This document shows positions 29,303 to 33,667 of a stretch of DNA of 33,667 bases, in pieces. Each line of letters starts with the position of its first letter. Position 1 is the first letter of the stretch. The DNA comes from a bacterium (GTDB taxonomy: Bacteria; Bdellovibrionota_C; UBA2361; OMII01), in the NCBI GenBank assembly GCA_017853605.1, contig JAFMJG010000015.1, positions 1 to 33,667 of the forward strand, written 5' to 3'. Both the position numbers and the translations under genes were made by a program. Below the pieces are notes generated by a model. That model did not search any database, was not told where the DNA came from, and saw nothing but the letters and a program-made list of their open reading frames with translations.

Positions 29303-30550
29303 ATGATACACGCAACCAGCCTCCCAAATGGCCTCTCGGTGATAATCGAAGAGATGCCGCATGTCGAATCGGCGGCGTACGACCTGCTAATTCCGGGCGG
29401 GTTGGCGTGTGATCCGGAATCTGCAGTGGGCTCCAGCATCATCTTTGCTGATCTCATTGGCCGAGGCGCGGGGGGCTTGGGCTCTCGCGAGCTCTGCGAG
29501 GCCTTTGAAAATGACGGCATCAGGCATGGAGAGTGGGTGGGCCTCGATCGGTTTGGCCTCAGCGGGAGCCTCATAGCCAGCAGGCTCCCCCGTGCTCTCG
29601 ACCTGGTGGCCTTAATGGTGCAGGCCCCTAGCCTCCCCGAGGAGGAGGTGGAAAACATAAGAAGCGTTCTCCTCCAGGACCTAGAGGCGCTCAAGGATAA
29701 TCCGGCGCGCCGCGCGATGGTCGAGCTCAATAAGCGCTACTATCCCGCGCCCTTCAACCGCTCAACCCTTGGTGACGCAGACGGGCTGCGGTCGACAGAC
29801 AGGGAGCGCATGGTAGCGCTTCATAAGGGCGCCTTTGGGCCGCGGGGGGCGATTCTGTCTGTAGCGGGCAACGTCAAGGCCGATGCCGTGCTGCGGGATA
29901 TTGAGCGGGCATTCGGCGATTGGCAGGGCGGCGCCGCGGCTGTTCCAGCTTTTGGGGCGATCTCCCCGCACGAATATTTTCATGTGGAGAGCGATTCGGC
30001 CCAGATGCAGATCGTTATGGCGTCTCCTTCGGTCAAGTTTGGCGAGGAGTGCTACTACGTCGGGAAGCTGGCCGTGAGCATTCTTGGCTCCTCGATGTTT
30101 GGGCGGCTCTTCATGGAGCTTCGCGAGAAGCGCGGCCTTTGTTACTCAGTTTATGCCCGTCATGGCGCGAATGCATCATACGGCACGGTCAGCGCGTACG
30201 TCGGGACGACGCCTGAGCGTGCACAGGAGAGCCTCGACCTTCTCCTTGGCGGGTTCTCCAGCCTGCGAGGCAGCGTGTCTGAGGCTGAGCTGTGCCGCGC
30301 TAAGGTGAATCTCAAGTCAGCGCTCGTCATGGGGGAGGAGTCGCCAGGCTCCCGGGCCGCATCGAACGTCACCGACTGGTGGCTGCTCAAGCGAGTGCGC
30401 ACTCTTCAGGAGATTAATGAGGGCATCAGCGCCGTTTCAGTTGAGGGCATCGATCAATTTCTGGGACGGCATCCGTTCTTCCCGTGCTCGATCCTTACGC
30501 TGGGTCGGGAGCCGTTGCGGGTGCCAGCAGAGGCAACGTCGAGGGGGTAG
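29303..30550 (+). CDS. M16 peptidase-family protein lacking the HxxEH zinc motif
   Basis: M16 N-terminal pattern (LPNGLSVIIEEMPHVESAAYDLLIPGGLACDP), where the HxxEH position reads SSIIFADLIGRG; retains the C-terminal motif FMELREKRGLCYSVYA. Confidence 0.85.
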   Translation: MIHATSLPNGLSVIIEEMPHVESAAYDLLIPGGLACDPESAVGSSIIFADLIGRGAGGLGSRELCEAFENDGIRHGEWVGLDRFGLSGSLIASRLPRALDLVALMVQAPSLPEEEVENIRSVLLQDLEALKDNPARRAMVELNKRYYPAPFNRSTLGDADGLRSTDRERMVALHKGAFGPRGAILSVAGNVKADAVLRDIERAFGDWQGGAAAVPAFGAISPHEYFHVESDSAQMQIVMASPSVKFGEECYYVGKLAVSILGSSMFGRLFMELREKRGLCYSVYARHGANASYGTVSAYVGTTPERAQESLDLLLGGFSSLRGSVSEAELCRAKVNLKSALVMGEESPGSRAASNVTDWWLLKRVRTLQEINEGISAVSVEGIDQFLGRHPFFPCSILTLGREPLRVPAEATSRG

Positions 30551-30553
30551 GGC

Positions 30554-31771
30554 ATGAAGAGCAAGTTTCACCAGCATGTCCTTCCGAATGGGCTACAGCT
30601 GCTCGGCGAGAGCAACCCAGCGAACGCGAGCGCGGCAGTAGGATTTTTTGTCCGGACCGGCGCTCGGGATGAGCGCCGCGAAGAGTCTGGAGTGTCTCAC
30701 TTCCTGGAACACATGCTGTTCAAGGGCACGGCAACGCGGTCTGCCATCGACATTAACCTGGAGCTCGGCAATTTGGGTGCGCAGGCCAATGCCTTCACCT
30801 CTGAAGAGAACACTGTGTACTACTCCGCTGTCATTCCGGAGAATTTCCGGCTCATGCAGGCGCTTCTGAGCGACATGATGCGCCCGTCGCTCGATCCCCA
30901 TGAGTTCGACATGGAGAAGAAGGTGATACTTGAAGAGATCGCACTGTACCAGGACCGTCCGCACTTCTTCCTTTTTGAGAACGCCTTCAAGGACTTTTTT
31001 GGGAGCCATCCGGCCGGCAATTCAGTGCTTGGCAGCCATGAGTCGGTTTCAGGCATATCGCGGGATGCCATGAGGTCATACTTCGACAGGCGCTACTCGC
31101 CCTCGAATATGGTGTTGGTGGCGAGCGGAAACTTTTCTTGGGGAGACTTCGTTGCGGATGCAGAGCAGCTCTGTGGAGGGTGGACGAGCTTCCCTGCGCT
31201 GCGGGATACCCCCCGGCACCTGATGTCTCCCGGCGGCAGAACGTTCCATCGCAGGAACCTCAGCCATGCCCATGCCGTGCTGATCACGGCGGGACCGGCA
31301 GCGCAGGACGAGGAAAGGTATCCGCTCTCGCTTTTGGCGGCGGTTCTTGGAGACTCGGTCGGCTCAAAGTTGTATTGGGCCCTCGTGGACAAGGGGCTGG
31401 CGGACTCCGCGAGTGTTGACAGCGATGAGCGGGACGGAACGGGTTGTTTTAGCGTCTACGTCAGCGCGTCGCCAGAGCGCCTGAACGAGGTTGTCGAGAT
31501 TGCCCGAAAGATCGTGGAGAAGCCGCTTGAGTTTTCAGATGCGGACCTCGAGCGCGCCAAGGCAAAAACCGTTTCCCGTATCGTGCTCGATGGTGAGCTG
31601 CCCATGGGGAGGCTTATGTCTCTTGGTATGGAGTGGACCTACCGAAAGACAACGACGCCCCTTGAGCAGATTATAAGCCGAGTCCAGGGCGTGGGCCGTG
31701 CAGATATAGAGGAGGCGCTGCGCAGGTACCCCGTCCGGGAATGGGCTGATTACCGGTTGCTGCCCGCGTAG
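30554..31771 (+). CDS. M16 family zinc peptidase (HxxEH-containing)
   Basis: VLPNGLQLLGESNPANASAAVGFFVRTGARDE, GVSHFLEHMLFKGTATRSA (HFLEH), NAFTSEENTVYYSAVIPENF, VILEEIALYQDRP. Confidence 0.94.
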   Translation: MKSKFHQHVLPNGLQLLGESNPANASAAVGFFVRTGARDERREESGVSHFLEHMLFKGTATRSAIDINLELGNLGAQANAFTSEENTVYYSAVIPENFRLMQALLSDMMRPSLDPHEFDMEKKVILEEIALYQDRPHFFLFENAFKDFFGSHPAGNSVLGSHESVSGISRDAMRSYFDRRYSPSNMVLVASGNFSWGDFVADAEQLCGGWTSFPALRDTPRHLMSPGGRTFHRRNLSHAHAVLITAGPAAQDEERYPLSLLAAVLGDSVGSKLYWALVDKGLADSASVDSDERDGTGCFSVYVSASPERLNEVVEIARKIVEKPLEFSDADLERAKAKTVSRIVLDGELPMGRLMSLGMEWTYRKTTTPLEQIISRVQGVGRADIEEALRRYPVREWADYRLLPA

Positions 31772-31819
31772 GTCTCCCTCTTTAGCGGCGTAGCCCCGAG
31801 GCCCAGCCCGCGCATGTTT

Positions 31820-31875
31820 CTGCTGCTCAGCAGGAGTACAAATAAAAACTCCTAGACGCGCACCGCACCGTGCGG
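31820..31875. terminator. Cluster of three inverted repeats between convergent genes, possible bidirectional terminator
   Basis: CTGCT-gctc-AGCAG (31820-31833), AGGAGT-N10-ACTCCT (31832-31853), CCGCA-ccg-TGCGG (31863-31875). Confidence 0.4.
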
Positions 31876-31914
31876 ATGGAGATAGGAACTGGCGAATGGG
31901 ACCGCAGGGGACTG

Positions 31915-32406
31915 CTAGTCGTCGTCCTCATCTTCGTCCTCGTCTTCCTCCTCCTCTTCGTCCTCGTCTTCGTCGTCGTCGTCGTCGTCGTCGTCTTCGT
32001 CTTCGTCTTCGTCGTCATCCTCGTCGTCGAGATCGATATCGTCTTCGTCGTACTCCTCTTCTTCTTCCTTCTCGCTGCCCTCGGCTACGGTGCCGTGGGC
32101 GAAGACTTCAGGATCAATCTCCTCTAGGGCATCACTGAGGGCTGTTACGATCGAAGCCAAGTCTTCCGGTGCGCAGTCCTCATTCTCGATCACTGCCTCT
32201 ACCGCCGCGCGAATCTCTGTGACTAGCGCTTCCTCGAGATTTGATGGCCCTTTTTCCGCCTCTTCATCCTTAGAGCTCCCCTCCTCCTCCTCCTCGCTCT
32301 CGGCTTCGGGATCGTAGTCCTCCTCGAGGCGCTCTTGGAGCTCAGCAAAACCCTCAACGAGCTGGGTTAGTGCATCGATAATCTTTTCGGTGGCCTTGGT
32401 GCTCAT
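31915..32406 (-). CDS. Hyperacidic protein with C-terminal Asp/Glu tail
   Basis: ATG start; helical-looking N-terminal segment MSTKATEKIIDALTQLVEGFAELQERLEED, central PSNLEEALVTEIRAAVEAVIENEDCAPEDLASIVTALSDALEEIDPEVF, then an almost pure D/E tail to the stop. Confidence 0.75.
   Translation of the reverse strand: MSTKATEKIIDALTQLVEGFAELQERLEEDYDPEAESEEEEEGSSKDEEAEKGPSNLEEALVTEIRAAVEAVIENEDCAPEDLASIVTALSDALEEIDPEVFAHGTVAEGSEKEEEEEYDEDDIDLDDEDDDEDEDEDDDDDDDDEDEDEEEEEDEDEDEDDD
31918..32035. repeat. Imperfect GTC/CTC/TTC trinucleotide microsatellite, coding on the minus strand for Asp/Glu
   Basis: Direct reading: includes eight consecutive GTC units at 31972-31995. Confidence 0.95.
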
Positions 32407-32712
32407 ACTCGCTATGTGTTCCGATCTACAACTGCCGGAGAGACTGCTCCCGGCGCCGTTTAATTTAGTCTGTGGTCGGGAGCCTAAATCTTTTCCTTGG
32501 GTGAAATCAAGGGGCTAGAAGCTCTTGATGCCGGCCTTGCAGGGCGATCGCTGTCATGAGTCAACGCAGCAGCGGCAAGCCGTTCAGCCGCCCACTACAA
32601 AGGGCAGGGGAGGCTGGCGTCAAGAAGGGGCTTTTTTTGGGGTGGGCTTTTTGCCGTTTTTAGTAGTATTGGAGCAGCTAGCAAGCTCAAGCAAGAGTCA
32701 AGGGAGTAGAGT

Positions 32713-33348
32713 ATGCCTCTTATCAGGGGATTTCTTAGGGTTTTGGTTGTTGTCGGTGTTGCACAGGCGTGGCTGGCGTGCAGTTCAAAGGGGGGCGCAA
32801 CACGGCAGGCGTCGGTGTCTCGCATAGTGGCTGAGCCTCTCACCGTGTCAGTCAAGGTGCCGGCCCTCCTGGCCTCAGTAAGCGCGCTTCTCATTCGGCA
32901 GCCCAGCCTCTCGGGAGCCGTGACAGACAGGGCCGTGTCTCCTGTTGCTTTGGGCGAGATCATTGAGGCTCGAGCGCAGGAGCTGCTTGCGATGAAGGTA
33001 ATTTCAGGAGGCAACAACGTGCGGGCGGATGCAGTTCTGAATACTGAAATTCTCAGTTATCGGGAGCGCCAGGGGTCGTCCATAGGTGGAGAGCCCGCAA
33101 CCGTGAGCTTTAACATGACCGTTCAGCGTCTATCTGACGGAGTTGAGATCTGGCGAGCGAACTATTTTTATCGGCAGGAGGCGCTCTCAGATAACTGGCT
33201 CAAGGTCGGGCAACGATTCGGCAGCGGCGGAACGGGAGCAGGATGGCTGCCGGCCCGCGAAATACTCGAAAGAGGCATAGTGGCTGCTTTGCGGGATCTC
33301 TCGAATCGCAGGGATCAGCAGTTCCTGAGCAATCCCGCCAGGGGATAA
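32713..33348 (+). CDS. Predicted lipoprotein of unknown function
   Basis: Hydrophobic N-terminus MPLIRGFLRVLVVVGVAQAWLACSSKGG with Cys in lipobox-like LAC; later YRERQGSSIGGEPATVSFNMTVQRLSDGVEIWRANYFYRQEALSDN resembles an envelope lipoprotein family. Confidence 0.68.
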   Translation: MPLIRGFLRVLVVVGVAQAWLACSSKGGATRQASVSRIVAEPLTVSVKVPALLASVSALLIRQPSLSGAVTDRAVSPVALGEIIEARAQELLAMKVISGGNNVRADAVLNTEILSYRERQGSSIGGEPATVSFNMTVQRLSDGVEIWRANYFYRQEALSDNWLKVGQRFGSGGTGAGWLPAREILERGIVAALRDLSNRRDQQFLSNPARG

Positions 33349-33423
33349 GAGCTTGATCTTCCTTTGTTTTATGGCTTGCCCTTCGGCTCCAAGAGCAAAG
33401 TTTTCCCCCTAACGCGAAGAAAA

Positions 33424-33459
33424 GCTAAGTGCTAGCATCCTATTTGGGATTTCCAAATA
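33424..33459. promoter_or_regulatory. Two adjacent inverted repeats with 5-nt spacers, candidate operator or RNA structure
   Basis: GCTA-agtgc-TAGC (33424-33436) and TATTTGG-gattt-CCAAATA (33441-33459). Confidence 0.35.
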
Positions 33460-33571
33460 AAGTTTGGGTCACGGGGCGTGAACCATGAGACAGATGCCTC
33501 CTGGGCTTCCGAGGCGACATCCCACGGCGAACCTCAGGATGCACAGCAGCTAGGTTGATGAAGCAAAAGGT

Positions 33572-33667
33572 ATGACAGCGGTAGAGAAACGAAGAGCTTC
33601 CCCACGAACAAAAACTCAGAAGTCTGCAAAGTTAGCATCGCCACGTGGGAGTGCACCGAAGCAGCCG
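33572..33667 (+). CDS. Possible N-terminus of a basic protein, truncated by the window end
   Basis: Open frame ATG 33572 to the window end: MTAVEKRRASPRTKTQKSAKLASPRGSAPKQP; no database support possible and the upstream SD is poorly spaced. Confidence 0.35.
   Translation, partial: MTAVEKRRASPRTKTQKSAKLASPRGSAPKQP

Noticed and set aside
31870-32138. Plus-strand ORFs (85 and 80 aa) reading the trinucleotide repeat as poly-Val/Leu/Phe or poly-Arg
   Set aside because: Shadow frames of the minus-strand acidic gene; composition is entirely set by the GTC/TTC repeat and no start-site or domain support exists.

Overview
The window is a gene-dense, GC-rich Gram-negative chromosomal segment. The protein families suggest a deltaproteobacterial-type lineage, but that is inference only. 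Most of it is recognisable core or envelope metabolism: asd, truA, an LPS/lipid A cluster (lpxB, msbA, a small secreted ORF, a DUF374-type acyltransferase, waaA, lpxK), uvrC, pgk, a NIF3-like protein, accD, lptD, and a nucleotide-sugar cluster (rfbD, manC, gmd and an rmd-like gene). It also carries a hybrid histidine kinase, a sigma54-type response regulator, a YihY-family membrane protein, an M16 protease pair, a hyperacidic protein and a lipoprotein. I saw no tRNA, rRNA, CRISPR array, transposase or prophage. I do not see convincing evidence for a wholly new multi-gene system. The observations most worth a second look are: (i) a 163-aa protein ending in about 52 almost purely Asp/Glu residues encoded by a trinucleotide microsatellite; (ii) a GAFTHA variant of the sigma54-contact GAFTGA loop; (iii) a tandem M16 pair that appears to split the Zn site and the R/Y motif between two proteins; (iv) an HExxH multipass protein convergently overlapping truA; (v) several structured intergenic regions. 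All calls come from reading the sequence and the supplied ORF track; no database search was run.
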